Shown here in pieces: positions 25,678 to 34,959 of a stretch of 64,000 nt of DNA (positions within the stretch are counted from its first letter, which is position 1; every line of letters starts with the position of its first letter). The stretch covers positions 151,801 to 215,800 of the forward strand of contig JAPSLO010000012.1 of NCBI GenBank assembly GCA_031180725.1. Reading direction: 5' to 3'. Made by a program: the position numbers and the translations under genes. The notes below the pieces were generated by a model that made no database searches, was not told the DNA's origin, and saw only the letters and a list, made by a program, of their open reading frames with translations. This DNA comes from Roseomonas sp. GTDB lineage: Bacteria; Pseudomonadota; Alphaproteobacteria; Acetobacterales; Acetobacteraceae.

Positions 25678-26708
25678 CCCGCCTGGCGCATGAGGACCCG
25701 GAGATCATGGAGCGCGCCACCGCGCTGCATCGGCGCGCGGTGGTCTTCGATGGCCTGTCTACCTGCAACTGGTCCCGCTCCATCTTCGAGGAGATGCGGA
25801 CGGGCGGCGTCACGGCCGTCAATGCGGCTTCCGTGTTGTGGGAAGACCTGCGCGGCGGGCTGGACAACATCAGTGCCTGGAAGGCGATGTTCGCCGAGCA
25901 CGCGGATCTGATTCGCCCGGTGAAGACGGTCGCCGACATCCAAGCTGCCAAGGTGGAAGGCCGGACGGGCATCAGCATCGGCTGGCAGAACACCTCGCCC
26001 ATCGGGGACCGGCTGCAGGACATCGCGATCTTCAAGGATCTCGGCGTCAACATCATGCAACTGACCTACAACACGCAGAACTACTCCGGTGCCGGCTATC
26101 TGGAGCTGACCGATTCCGGCCTGACCGGCTTCGGGCGCGAAGTGGTGCACGAGATGAACCGCGTCGGCGTGCTCTGCGATCTCAGCCATGTGGGGGAGAG
26201 GACCAGCTTCGACGTCATCGCGTGGTCGAGGCAGCCCGTCTGCATTTCCCACGTCCTGCCGCGCGCATTGCACGATGTGGCGCGCAACAAGACCGATGCG
26301 CTGCTGAAGGCCTGCGCGGAACGCGGCGGGCTGATCGGCATCAGCCTCTTCGCCCCGGGCCTCGCCGCCGGCAATGACGCGACGGTGGAGGACTACCTGG
26401 ATGCGATGGCGCATGTCATCGCGTTGGTAGGTGAGGACCATGTTGGGCTCGGCTGTGATTTCAGCCTGGACCATCCGCGGCCCGGCCCGTACCAGAATTA
26501 CGCCAGCCGCGACAAGGGCTATGCCCGCAGCCTGACCGAATACGCCACCGCGAAAATCAGCAAGCCGCGCGGCATCCAGCGCATCCACGAGATCCCGCAT
26601 ATCACCGCCGCCATGCTTCGCCGCGGCTGGGGAGAGGCGACGGCCCTTAAGTTGCTGGGCGGCAATTGGCTGCGCCTGCTGGAGAAGGTTTGGAGTCCCG
26701 AGGCATGA
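25674..26708 (+). CDS. Peptidase M19 (membrane dipeptidase) homologue
   Basis: 344 aa TIM-barrel protein of the renal dipeptidase family, ATGA-coupled to the isomerase gene. The last two metal-site regions are kept (CDLSHVGERTSFDVI, CISHVLPRALHDVARNKTD) and GLGCDFSLDHP is present. The N-terminal His-x-Asp zinc motif expected as DGHxD reads DGLSTCNW, and the bridging Glu region reads IGWQNTSPIGD. Binuclear zinc catalysis is therefore doubtful; the protein may use one metal or a different reaction. No signal peptide is seen. Confidence 0.82.
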   Translation: MTRLAHEDPEIMERATALHRRAVVFDGLSTCNWSRSIFEEMRTGGVTAVNAASVLWEDLRGGLDNISAWKAMFAEHADLIRPVKTVADIQAAKVEGRTGISIGWQNTSPIGDRLQDIAIFKDLGVNIMQLTYNTQNYSGAGYLELTDSGLTGFGREVVHEMNRVGVLCDLSHVGERTSFDVIAWSRQPVCISHVLPRALHDVARNKTDALLKACAERGGLIGISLFAPGLAAGNDATVEDYLDAMAHVIALVGEDHVGLGCDFSLDHPRPGPYQNYASRDKGYARSLTEYATAKISKPRGIQRIHEIPHITAAMLRRGWGEATALKLLGGNWLRLLEKVWSPEA

Positions 26709-27679
26709 GGACCACCCGCCGATCCCTGCTGGCCACAGGCTTCGCCGCGCTGGCCACGCCTGTGCTCGCGCAGCCCGCCTGGTCGCCCACGCGCCCGGTG
26801 CGCATCATCATGCCGTTCCCCCCGGGCCAGGGCAGCGACATTCTGATGCGCCTGCTCGCGGAGCGACTGCAGCCGCTGCTCGGCCAGCCGTTGGTGGTGG
26901 AGAACCGTGCGGGCGCCGGCGGCACGGTGGGCATGGAATATACCGTCACCCAGCCTGCCGACGGCAGCACCATCGTTATGGGCGGCAGCGGGCCTACCAC
27001 CATCGCCCCCACGCTCTATCCGCGGCTCGGCTACGATTCCACGCGTGACCTGACGCCGATCTGCCTGATCGCCTCCGTCCCGCAGCTTTTCGTGGTGAAC
27101 AACGACTTCCCCGTGCGCAGCATCCCGGAGCTGATCGCGCGTGCCAGGGCGAACCCGGGCGGGATCTTCTATGCCTCCTCCGGCAACGGGACGACGCAGC
27201 ACCTGAACATGGAGCTCTTCGCCTCCATGACGGGCACGCGGCTGACGCATGTGCCCTATCGCGGCTCCGGCCCGGCGCTGACGGATCTCGTGGCCGGGCA
27301 GGTGCCGCTGCTGTCGGATACGCTTGCGGCGCTGACCGACCTGCTGCGTAACAACCGCGTGCGCGCGATCGGCGTCACCTCGAAGGAGCGTTCGCCCTTC
27401 TTCCCGGAGGTGCCGACCATCCATGAGCAAGGGGTGACCGGCTATGAATCCGTCGGCTGGATCAGCCTGCTGGGCCCGCGCGGCCTGCCGGACGTCATCG
27501 CGGCACGCTTCGAGCAGGAAGTGGCGAAGGTGCTGGACCAGCCGGACTTCCGCGCGCGTCTGGCGGACCAGGCGTTCACGCCCACTTTCCTGAATCGGCG
27601 CGACTTCGCCGCCTTCATCATCAGCGAGACGGCGAAATGGCGGCAGGTGGTGCAGAGCGCGGGCGTAAAAGTGGATTAA
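26705..27679 (+). CDS. Bug family (TctC-type) carboxylate receptor
   Basis: 324 aa from the ATG overlapping the M19 stop. Signal peptide MRTTRRSLLATGFAALATPVLAQ, then TRPVRIIMPFPPGQGSDILMR, QPLVVENRAGAGGTVG, HVPYRGSGPALTDLVAGQV and LADQAFTPTFLNRRDFAAFI. It is the uptake component of the 23.6-29.4 kb operon; no TctA/B is nearby. Confidence 0.92.
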   Translation: MRTTRRSLLATGFAALATPVLAQPAWSPTRPVRIIMPFPPGQGSDILMRLLAERLQPLLGQPLVVENRAGAGGTVGMEYTVTQPADGSTIVMGGSGPTTIAPTLYPRLGYDSTRDLTPICLIASVPQLFVVNNDFPVRSIPELIARARANPGGIFYASSGNGTTQHLNMELFASMTGTRLTHVPYRGSGPALTDLVAGQVPLLSDTLAALTDLLRNNRVRAIGVTSKERSPFFPEVPTIHEQGVTGYESVGWISLLGPRGLPDVIAARFEQEVAKVLDQPDFRARLADQAFTPTFLNRRDFAAFIISETAKWRQVVQSAGVKVD

Positions 27680-27724
27680 GGACTGGATCCAGGGCAGGAT
27701 CGCCGAAACACTGAGGAAACAGCC

Positions 27725-28900
27725 ATGACGCCGCGCGGCCGCCACTTCTTCGCCAATCCGGGGCCCACCAACATACCGGACAGCGTGTTGCAGGCCATTG
27801 CCCATCACACGGTGGACTTCAACGGGCCGGACTTCCTTGAGATTTACGACGCCTGCATAGCCGGGCTGAAGCGGGTGCTGCGCACGAAGCAGCACCTGTT
27901 CATGTACACGGGTTCCGGCCACGCCGCCTGGGAGGCGACGCTCGCGAACCTCTTCTCGCCCGGCGACCGCATCCTGGTGATCGAGACCGGCCATTTCTCC
28001 GAAAGTTGGGGCAGCATGGCGAGGGATCTGGGCCTTCAGGTCCAGTCGCTTCCGGCCGATTGGCGCCGCGGCGTGGATTACGGCGCGCTCTCCGCCGCGC
28101 TGGCGGATGACCGGGCCCATGCCATTAAGGCCATCGGCGCCGTGCACAACGAGACCTCCACCGGCATGACGCTGGACCTGCCCCGCATCCGCGCCGCGCT
28201 GGATGCCGCCGGGCATCCGGCGCTGCTGATGGCGGATACCATCTCCTCCTTGGGTTCCATTGATTTCCGCATGGATGAATGGGGCGTGGATGCCGCGGTG
28301 GGCGGCAGCCAGAAGGGGCTGATGTTGCCCGTGGGCTTCAGCTTCACCGGCGTGTCGGAAAAGGCGATGGCCGCCCATGCCAAGTCCACCCTGCCAAAGC
28401 ACTATTTCGGCTGGACCCAGATGCTGGCGCGCCGTCACCGCTCCTTCATCGGCACGGTGCCCATCGCGCTGTTCTACGGCCTGCGGGAGTCGCTTCGCCT
28501 GATCGAGGAGGAGGGGCTGGAGAATATCCTGGCCCGCCACCATCGCCTGGCGGAAGCCGTGCGCCGCTGCGTGCGACACTGGTCCGGCAACAACGGCCCG
28601 CAGCTTTTCGGCCTGGCGCCGGAGCGCCTTTCGGATTCCGTCACCTCCATCCTGATGCCGGAGGGCCACGACGCGGAGTCCCTGCGGCGCCGCGTGGCCA
28701 CCATGAATGTCGCGCTCGGCGGCGGCCTGGGCCGGCTGGGCGGCAAGGTGTTCCGCATCGGCCATCTGGGCGACCTGAACGAGCCGATGGTCCTGGGCAC
28801 CCTGGGTGCCACCGAGATCGGGCTGAAGCTGGAAGGCATTCCCCACGCCGCCGGGGGCGTGGATGCCGCCATGGCGTATCTGGCCGAAACCGCCCCGTGA
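27725..28900 (+). CDS. Class V aminotransferase (serine/alanine-glyoxylate type)
   Basis: PLP enzyme, 391 aa. Seen: FFANPGPTNIPDSVLQAI at the N-terminus, YTGSGHAAWEATLANLFSPGDRIL, HNETSTGMTLDLPRIR, LMADTISSLGSIDFRMDEWGVDAAVGGSQKGLMLP with the Schiff-base Lys in GGSQKGLM, and the C-terminal GGGLGRLGGKVFRIGHLGDLNE. The family transfers amino groups from serine, alanine or aspartate to glyoxylate. GAGGAAACAGCC precedes the ATG. Its operon partners suggest nitrogen release from an imported amino compound, which is inference. Confidence 0.92.
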   Translation: MTPRGRHFFANPGPTNIPDSVLQAIAHHTVDFNGPDFLEIYDACIAGLKRVLRTKQHLFMYTGSGHAAWEATLANLFSPGDRILVIETGHFSESWGSMARDLGLQVQSLPADWRRGVDYGALSAALADDRAHAIKAIGAVHNETSTGMTLDLPRIRAALDAAGHPALLMADTISSLGSIDFRMDEWGVDAAVGGSQKGLMLPVGFSFTGVSEKAMAAHAKSTLPKHYFGWTQMLARRHRSFIGTVPIALFYGLRESLRLIEEEGLENILARHHRLAEAVRRCVRHWSGNNGPQLFGLAPERLSDSVTSILMPEGHDAESLRRRVATMNVALGGGLGRLGGKVFRIGHLGDLNEPMVLGTLGATEIGLKLEGIPHAAGGVDAAMAYLAETAP

Positions 28901-29370
28901 TCCGGCCGGCGCGCACCGGGGAAGCCGGGGCGGTGGCCGCCCTGGTCCAGCGCGCCTATGCCCCCTGGGTGCCACTCCTCGGCCGTCGCCCCGCGCCGAT
29001 GGATGACGACTACGCGGCCCGCTGCGCCGCCGGCCAGGCCTTCGTGCTGGAACAGGATGGTGCGCTCGCCGCCATCCTGGTCCTGGAGGATGCGGCGGAT
29101 CACCTCTGGCTGGACAACATCGCGGTGGATCCTGCGCTGAAGGGCAGGGGCCTGGGCCGCACCCTGCTGGCCTTTGCCGAGGAGGAGGCCCGTCGTCGCG
29201 GCTACGAGGAAGTGCGGCTGCTGACCAACCAGAAGATGCTGTCCAATATCGCGCTCTATGCCCGGTTGGGATACATCGAAACCGACCGGCGCGTGGAGGA
29301 GGGCTTCGCGCGCGTCTACATGGTGAAGCGCATCGCCCCATGCCCCGGAGGTACCTCGACCAGCGCCTGA
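28897..29370 (+). CDS. GNAT family N-acetyltransferase
   Basis: 157 aa, starting at GTG 28897, which overlaps the aminotransferase stop (GTGA). Acetyl-CoA motif: LDNIAVDPALKGRGLGRTLLAFAEEEARRRG; the C-terminal strand NIALYARLGYIETDR is typical. The substrate is unknown. The last 31 bases overlap the start of the LysR gene in another frame. Confidence 0.87.
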   Translation: MIRPARTGEAGAVAALVQRAYAPWVPLLGRRPAPMDDDYAARCAAGQAFVLEQDGALAAILVLEDAADHLWLDNIAVDPALKGRGLGRTLLAFAEEEARRRGYEEVRLLTNQKMLSNIALYARLGYIETDRRVEEGFARVYMVKRIAPCPGGTSTSA

Positions 29371-30347
29371 AGCTTCCGCTGCTGCGTGTGGCGGAAGCGC
29401 TGGAGGTGCATGGCAGCCTGCTCAAGGCCTCCTCCGCCCTGGGTGTTGGCCAGCCCGCCCTGACCCGTTCCCTGCAGGAGCTGGAGGAGATCACCGGCAC
29501 CCGCCTGTTCGAGCGCCACGCCCGCGGCGTGCGCCCCACCGAAGCCGGCCAGGTTATCATTCGCCTGGCCCGCCGCGTGCTGGCCGAACTGCGCCGCGCG
29601 GAGGAGGAACTGGACCTTGTGGGCACCGCCGAGGGCGGCAGCGTCGCGATCGGCGTGCTGCCGGTGGCCGCCGTCGGCGTGCTGCCAGGTGCGTTGATCC
29701 GCCTGAAGCAGCGCCACCCCGCCATCCAGGTCCGTCTGCAACAGGGAAGGACAGAGGAACTGCTGCCCCTGCTCGCGGCACGGGAGGTCGAGATGGTGGT
29801 GGGCCGCCTCTACGCCCCCGCCGCCCCCGACGGCTTCGTGCGCGAGGCGCTCTGGGAGGAGCCGATCTCGGTCCTGGCCCGCGCCGACCACCCGATCCTC
29901 GCATCCGCCGGCCCGGTGACGAAGGAAGAACTGGCCCGCCAGGACCTGGTGCTGCCCACCGTCAGCCAGCGCGTGGGGCAGGAGATCGAGCAGCTTCTCT
30001 CCCTGCTCGGCCTTTCCATCAATGTGCAGCTCCGCTCCTCCTCCTACGGGTTCATCAGGGAGATGCTGTTGGCGACCGATTGCCTTTCCGTCATGCCGCG
30101 GCTGATGATGGCGGGCGATCTGCTGCGCGGCGCGCTCCGGGTGGTGCCGCTGCCCATCCCGGCACCGCCGCGCCCCGCCGGGCTGATCCTGCCGGCCGGG
30201 CTCCAGCCCTCGCCTGCGGCTTCGGCCTTCCTGGCCTGCCTGCGCGCCCATCTGGCGGAGATCGCGGCACGGGGCCTGGCAGATATGCCGGAATCTGATA
30301 AGTCCCTCGGAAGAAGCGATAGGACGCGTGCCGCCCGCCGGGCCTAG
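29340..30347 (+). CDS. LysR family transcriptional regulator
   Basis: 335 aa regulator with an N-terminal helix-turn-helix (LLRVAEALEVHGSLLKASSALGVGQPALTRSLQELEEITGTRLFERHARG) and a periplasmic-binding-like effector domain (SVAIGVLPVAAVGVLPGALIRLKQRHPAIQV). It sits immediately before the ligJ/ligK/ligI-type operon on the same strand and resembles the GalR/PcaQ-type group that binds aromatic acids. Regulation of that operon is inferred from position. Confidence 0.9.
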   Translation: MPRRYLDQRLKLPLLRVAEALEVHGSLLKASSALGVGQPALTRSLQELEEITGTRLFERHARGVRPTEAGQVIIRLARRVLAELRRAEEELDLVGTAEGGSVAIGVLPVAAVGVLPGALIRLKQRHPAIQVRLQQGRTEELLPLLAAREVEMVVGRLYAPAAPDGFVREALWEEPISVLARADHPILASAGPVTKEELARQDLVLPTVSQRVGQEIEQLLSLLGLSINVQLRSSSYGFIREMLLATDCLSVMPRLMMAGDLLRGALRVVPLPIPAPPRPAGLILPAGLQPSPAASAFLACLRAHLAEIAARGLADMPESDKSLGRSDRTRAARRA

Positions 30348-30374
30348 CTTGCGCGCCGCGACCGGAGGGAACGC

Positions 30375-31343
30375 ATGCAGGGCGAAGAGCCTGTGATGGA
30401 CATCGCCCATCTGGGCCATGTCGAGCTGCTGACGCCGAAGCCGGAGGAAAGCCTGCGCTTCTTCCGCAACGTGATGGGCCTGACTGTCAGCGGCACGCAG
30501 GGCGACAGCGTCTTCCTGCGCGGCTGGGACGATTACGAGACCTACTCGCTGCAGCTCACGGCCTCGAAGACCTCCGGTATGGGCCACGCCGCCTTCCGCA
30601 CGCGCAGCGCCCCGGCTCTGGAACGCCGCGTAGCGGCGCTGCGCGCCGAAGGCTGCGAGGTGACGGAAGTGAAGGACAGCTTCGGCCACGGCCCCGCCTT
30701 CCGCTTCCGCGACCCGGACGGCCACCCCTTCGAGATCTATTATGAGACCCAGTGGTACGAGGCGCCGCCCGAGCGCCGCCCCAGCCTGAAGAATCAGCCT
30801 GAGCGCTACCCCGCGCGCGGAGTGAATGTGCGGCGCATCGACCACTTCAACTGCCTGGCGGTGGATGTGCGCGCCTGCCGCGAATTCTTTCAGCGCACGC
30901 TGGGCTTCCGCTGCACCGAACGCATCGAGCTGGACAGTGGCGAGGAAGCAGGGATGTGGCTGACTGCCACCAACAAATCCTACGACTTCGCCTTCACCAA
31001 GGAAGCGCATGGCGTGCCCGGCCGCTTCCACCACCTGACCTTCGCGCTGGACAGCCGCGAAGCCGTGCTGCAGGCCGCCGACACCTTCCTGGAAGCCGGC
31101 GTCTTCATTGAGACCGGGCCCCACAAGCACGCGGTACAGCAGACCTTCTTCCTCTATGTCTATGAGCCCGGCGGCAACCGCATCGAGGTCGCGCATGCCG
31201 GCGCTCGCCTGATCCTGGCGCCGGACTGGCGCACCATCACCTGGACCGAGGCCGAGCGGCGGAAAGGCCAGGCCTGGGGCCTGCAAACCATCCAGAGCTT
31301 CCACACCCATGGCACGCCCCCGCTTCCGGGGGAGACCTCCTGA
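30375..31343 (+). CDS. Two-domain VOC extradiol dioxygenase (catechol 2,3-dioxygenase-like)
   Basis: 322 aa with two vicinal-oxygen-chelate repeats: LGHVELLTPKPEESLRFFRNVMGL in the first and RRIDHFNCLAVDVRACREFFQRTLGF in the second. The iron ligands of type I extradiol enzymes are visible as His in IDHFNC, His in FHHLTF and Glu in NRIEVAHAG. It opens a meta-cleavage operon that has no LigAB- or DesB-type (class II) dioxygenase in this window, so it is the candidate ring-cleaving enzyme. The ring substrate (protocatechuate, gallate or a relative) is inferred from neighbours. Confidence 0.87.
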   Translation: MQGEEPVMDIAHLGHVELLTPKPEESLRFFRNVMGLTVSGTQGDSVFLRGWDDYETYSLQLTASKTSGMGHAAFRTRSAPALERRVAALRAEGCEVTEVKDSFGHGPAFRFRDPDGHPFEIYYETQWYEAPPERRPSLKNQPERYPARGVNVRRIDHFNCLAVDVRACREFFQRTLGFRCTERIELDSGEEAGMWLTATNKSYDFAFTKEAHGVPGRFHHLTFALDSREAVLQAADTFLEAGVFIETGPHKHAVQQTFFLYVYEPGGNRIEVAHAGARLILAPDWRTITWTEAERRKGQAWGLQTIQSFHTHGTPPLPGETS

Positions 31344-31380
31344 TGCCCAAACCACAAAGGGCCACCCGGGGAAACAGCGC

Positions 31381-32403
31381 ATGATCATCGACTGCCACGG
31401 CCACTACACCACCGCGCCCGCCGCCCATGACAAATGGCGCGAGGCGCAGACGGCCGCCTTCAAGGCAGGCGGCGACGTGGACCCGCCCTATCCCAGCATC
31501 TCCGACGACGAGATCCGGGAGAGCATCGAGAAGAACCAGCTCCGCCTGCTGAAGGAGCGTGGCGCGGACCTGACGATCTTCAGCCCGCGCGCCTCCACCA
31601 TGGCGCACCATGTGGGTGACGAGCGGGTCAGCCAGGCCTGGACGCGCCGCTGCAACGACCTGATCAAGCGCGTGGTGGATCTCTACCCGCAGTATTTCGT
31701 CGGCGTCTGCCAGCTTCCGCAATCGCCCGGCGTCCCGATCGCGAACTCCATCGCCGAGCTCGAGCGCTGCGTGAAGGAGTTGGGCTTCGTCGGTTGCAAC
31801 CTGAACCCCGATCCCTCCGGCGGCCACTGGACCAGCCGGCCGCTGACCGACCGCGCCTGGTACCCCTTCTTCGAGAAGATGGTGGAGCTGGACGTGCCGG
31901 CGATGATCCATGTCTCCGGCTCCTGCAACTGCAACTTCCATGCGACCGGCGCTCACTACATCAACGCCGACACCACGGCCTTCATGCAGTTCCTAGAAGG
32001 CAACCTGTTCAAGGACTTCCCGACGCTGCGCTTCATCATCCCGCATGGCGGCGGTGCGGTGCCCTATCACTGGGGCCGCTATCGCGGGCTGGCGGACATG
32101 CTGAAGCGGCCCCATCTGCGCGAGCACGTCATGAGGAACGTGTTCTTCGACACCTGCGTCTATCACCAGCCGGGGATCGACCTGCTGTTCCGCGTAATCG
32201 ACATCGACAACATCCTCTTCGGCTCGGAGATGGTCGGCGCGGTGCGCGGGATCGACCCGGAGACCGGCCACTATTTCGACGACACGAAGCGCTACGTCGA
32301 CGCGCTGCCGATCTCCGAGGCCGACAAGCGCAAGGTGTTCGAGCTGAATGCACGGCGTGTCTATCCGCGCCTGGATGCTATCCTGAAGGCGCAGGGCCGA
32401 TGA
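31381..32403 (+). CDS. ligJ: 4-oxalomesaconate hydratase-like amidohydrolase
   Basis: 340 aa from the ATG at 31381 ([20 protein letters not shown]). It is a zinc amidohydrolase-2 family protein with HxH in [28 protein letters not shown], and the C-terminal [14 protein letters not shown]. Start, length and motifs match LigJ, which hydrates 4-oxalomesaconate to 4-carboxy-4-hydroxy-2-oxoadipate in the protocatechuate 4,5-cleavage pathway. The next gene, ATGA-overlapped, encodes the aldolase for that product, which strengthens the call. Confidence 0.88.
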   Translation: MIIDCHGHYTTAPAAHDKWREAQTAAFKAGGDVDPPYPSISDDEIRESIEKNQLRLLKERGADLTIFSPRASTMAHHVGDERVSQAWTRRCNDLIKRVVDLYPQYFVGVCQLPQSPGVPIANSIAELERCVKELGFVGCNLNPDPSGGHWTSRPLTDRAWYPFFEKMVELDVPAMIHVSGSCNCNFHATGAHYINADTTAFMQFLEGNLFKDFPTLRFIIPHGGGAVPYHWGRYRGLADMLKRPHLREHVMRNVFFDTCVYHQPGIDLLFRVIDIDNILFGSEMVGAVRGIDPETGHYFDDTKRYVDALPISEADKRKVFELNARRVYPRLDAILKAQGR

Positions 32404-33083
32404 CAGTCGTCCGCCGCAATCCGCCGCGCGTCGCGCCGGAACTGGCGAAGCAGTTCGCCCCCTATGGCGTGGCGACCATCCATGAGGCGCAGGGCCGCAA
32501 GGGCCTGCTGCAGAGCTACATGCGCCCGATCTATCCGCGGGCTCGCGCCATCGGCATGGCGGTGACGGTCTCCATCCCGCCGGCCGACAACTGGATGATC
32601 CATGTCGCCGTGGAACAGTGCCGCGCCGGCGACATCCTGGTGGTGGCGCCGACCTCACCTTCGGATGCCGGCTATTTCGGGGAATTGCTGGCCTGCTCGC
32701 TCGCCGCGCGCGGCGTGGTTGGGCTGGTGATCGAGGCTGGCTGCCGCGACGTGGCCGCGCTGGCCGAGATGAATTTCCCCGTCTGGTCCAAGGCGGTCTC
32801 CGCCCAGGGCACGGTGAAGGAGACGCTGGGCAGCGTGAACATCCCCATCACCATCGCCGGCCAGTATGTCGAACCGGGCGACCTGATCGTCGCGGACGAC
32901 GACGGCGTGGTGGTGGTGCGGCGCGCCGAGGCCGAGGCGGTGCTGAAGGCCTCCGCGGCACGGGAGGCAAAGGAGAATGCCACGCGCGCCCGGCTGAAGG
33001 CGGGCGAGCTCGGCCTCGACATCTACAACATGCGCGAGGCGCTGGCGAAGAAGGGCCTGCGCTACGAGGACGCCGATGGCTGA
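32400..33083 (+). CDS. ligK: 4-carboxy-4-hydroxy-2-oxoadipate aldolase (RraA family)
   Basis: 227 aa RraA-fold aldolase. The active-site loop is [28 protein letters not shown], with the conserved Arg-Asp pair in GCRD. The N-terminus has the family [14 protein letters not shown] and the C-terminus the LigK-type extension ending [13 protein letters not shown]. It splits the LigJ product into pyruvate and oxaloacetate. The start overlaps ligJ by ATGA; it overlaps the next gene by 8 bp. Confidence 0.9.
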   Translation: MTVVRRNPPRVAPELAKQFAPYGVATIHEAQGRKGLLQSYMRPIYPRARAIGMAVTVSIPPADNWMIHVAVEQCRAGDILVVAPTSPSDAGYFGELLACSLAARGVVGLVIEAGCRDVAALAEMNFPVWSKAVSAQGTVKETLGSVNIPITIAGQYVEPGDLIVADDDGVVVVRRAEAEAVLKASAAREAKENATRARLKAGELGLDIYNMREALAKKGLRYEDADG

Positions 33084-33927
33084 GACGCTGCGCGCTGCGA
33101 TCGGGCGCTACAAGCACACCGCCGCCCTGCTGGCTGGTGAAACGGGCGACTTACCGCTCGACCTCGCCGAGATGCCCGTCATCAGTCGTGCCTTCGCGCC
33201 CATGGTGCGCGAACAGCGCTTTGATGTCAGCGAGATGGCGATCGCCACCTTCCTGATGGCGAAGGCCTGGGGCAAGCCGCTGGTGCTGCTTCCGGTGACC
33301 ATGGCCGCGCGCTTCCAGGAAGCCGCGCTGCTCTGCCGCGCTGGCGGCCCGGTAAAAGGGCCCGCTGATCTGGCCGGCAAGCGCGTCGGTGTGCGGGCCT
33401 ACAGCCAGACCACGGGCATGTGGCTGCGCGGCACGCTGGCGGACCGCCACGGCGTGCGCGCCGAGGACGTGCAGTGGGTGACCTTCGAGGACGCACATGT
33501 CGCCGAATACCAGGACCCGCCCTGGGCGACCCGCGCCGCGAAGGGCGCGGACATGCTGGCCATGCTCAAGTCGGACGAGCTGGACGCGGCCATATTTGGC
33601 AACGACCTGCCTGCCGATCCCGCCCTGCGCCCCGTCTTCCCGGATGTGCAGGCTGCCGGCCGCGACTTCCTGGCCGCGCATGGCTTCGTGCCCGTGAACC
33701 ACTTGGTGGTGGTCACGCGCGCGCTGGCCGACAGCCGGCCGGAGGTGGTGGAACGCATCGCTGGCCTGTTCCGCAATGCGCTGGAAGGCACCACCCTGCC
33801 GGTTGGCCGCGCGGCGCTGGCGCCGGCTCTTGCGCTCGCCATCCGCTACTGCCACGCCCAGGGGCTGCTACCCCGCGCCATGGAGGTGGATGAGGCCTGG
33901 GAAGGCCTGCCCCCCGCCATCGCCTGA
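33076..33927 (+). CDS. 4,5-dihydroxyphthalate decarboxylase-like / NMT1-fold protein
   Basis: 283 aa protein with a type 2 periplasmic-binding fold but no signal peptide. Segments [26 protein letters not shown] and [25 protein letters not shown] are typical of the 4,5-dihydroxyphthalate decarboxylase group, which shares the fold of NMT1 binding proteins. In phthalate catabolism that enzyme makes protocatechuate, the entry compound of the LigI/J/K route encoded around it. A cytoplasmic decarboxylase is therefore plausible; an orphan solute-binding protein is the alternative. Confidence 0.7.
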   Translation: MAETLRAAIGRYKHTAALLAGETGDLPLDLAEMPVISRAFAPMVREQRFDVSEMAIATFLMAKAWGKPLVLLPVTMAARFQEAALLCRAGGPVKGPADLAGKRVGVRAYSQTTGMWLRGTLADRHGVRAEDVQWVTFEDAHVAEYQDPPWATRAAKGADMLAMLKSDELDAAIFGNDLPADPALRPVFPDVQAAGRDFLAAHGFVPVNHLVVVTRALADSRPEVVERIAGLFRNALEGTTLPVGRAALAPALALAIRYCHAQGLLPRAMEVDEAWEGLPPAIA

Positions 33928-33956
33928 TGCACCTGTTTCCGGGAGGAACCGAGAAA

Positions 33957-34937
33957 ATGATCCGTACGCATCGTCGAACCCTGCTGATGGCTGCGGCCGC
34001 GCTCGCGGCCCCGCGCATCGGTAACGCCCAGGATGGCTGGCCGAACCGCCCTGTGCGGGTGATCGTGCCCTTCACCCCGGGCGGCAGCACCGACATCCTG
34101 GCTCGCGCCCTCTCGGCCGAGCTGCAGGAGACACTGGGCCAGCCCTTCGTGATCGAGAATCGCGGCGGCGCCGGCGGTACCGTGGGGTCGGAGGTCGTCG
34201 CGCGCTCGGCGCCGGATGGCTACACGCTGATGATGGGCCATATCGGCACGCTGGCGGTGAACCCCTCGCTGTACCCCAACCTGACCTTCGATACCGTCAC
34301 CTCCTTCCAGCCGATCGTGCTGGTGGCGATCGTGCCGAATGTCCTGGTGGTGAATCCGCGTAAGGTGCCCGCCAACAACGTGCAGGAATTCATCGCACTG
34401 GCGAAGCGCCAGCCGCGCGGCCTCACCTATGGCTCGGGCGGCAACGGCTCCGCGGCCCATATCGCCACCGTGGCCTTCAGCGTCGCCGCGGGGATCGAGT
34501 TGGAGCATGTGCCTTATCGCGGCACCGGCCCGATGATGACGGATCTGGTCGGGGGCACCATCGATCTGACGCTCACGGGCGGCCCACCTGCGCTTCCGCC
34601 GGTGCGCGCGGGGCAGCTCAAGGCGCTTGGCGTCTCCTCCCTGCGGCGGCTGTCCAGCGCGCCGGACATCCCGACCATCGACGAACAGGGGCTGAAGGGC
34701 TTCGACGCGACGCAATGGTACGGGCTGGTGGCGCCGGCGGGTACGCCGCGCCCGATCGTGGACCGGCTGAACGCCGAAAGCCGCCGCATCCTGACCGGCC
34801 CGAAGCTGCGTCCGCGGCTGGAAGCCGAAGGCGCCGACCCCTCCCCTGGCACGCCAGAGGAGTTCCGGGAGCTGATCGTGTCCGAACGCGCCAGGTGGGG
34901 CGAGCTGATCCGCCGCGCCAATGTGCGGGCGGACTGA
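33957..34937 (+). CDS. Bug family (TctC-type) carboxylate receptor
   Basis: 326 aa from the ATG at 33957, preceded by GGGAGG. Signal peptide MIRTHRRTLLMAAAALAAPRIGNAQ, then NRPVRVIVPFTPGGSTDILAR, QPFVIENRGGAGGTVGSEVVARSAPDGY and HVPYRGTGPMMTDLVGGTIDL. The receptor probably captures an aromatic or carboxylic substrate for the meta-cleavage operon. Confidence 0.92.
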   Translation: MIRTHRRTLLMAAAALAAPRIGNAQDGWPNRPVRVIVPFTPGGSTDILARALSAELQETLGQPFVIENRGGAGGTVGSEVVARSAPDGYTLMMGHIGTLAVNPSLYPNLTFDTVTSFQPIVLVAIVPNVLVVNPRKVPANNVQEFIALAKRQPRGLTYGSGGNGSAAHIATVAFSVAAGIELEHVPYRGTGPMMTDLVGGTIDLTLTGGPPALPPVRAGQLKALGVSSLRRLSSAPDIPTIDEQGLKGFDATQWYGLVAPAGTPRPIVDRLNAESRRILTGPKLRPRLEAEGADPSPGTPEEFRELIVSERARWGELIRRANVRAD

Positions 34938-34959
34938 GCCACCCGGGCGGAGATCCGCG

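Noticed and set aside
26519-29725. 1068-codon minus-strand ORF
   Set aside because: Spans antisense of five real genes (M19, Bug, aminotransferase, GNAT, LysR); low-complexity translation.
29316-31388. 690-codon minus-strand ORF
   Set aside because: Antisense to the LysR regulator and the VOC dioxygenase; no recognisable domain.
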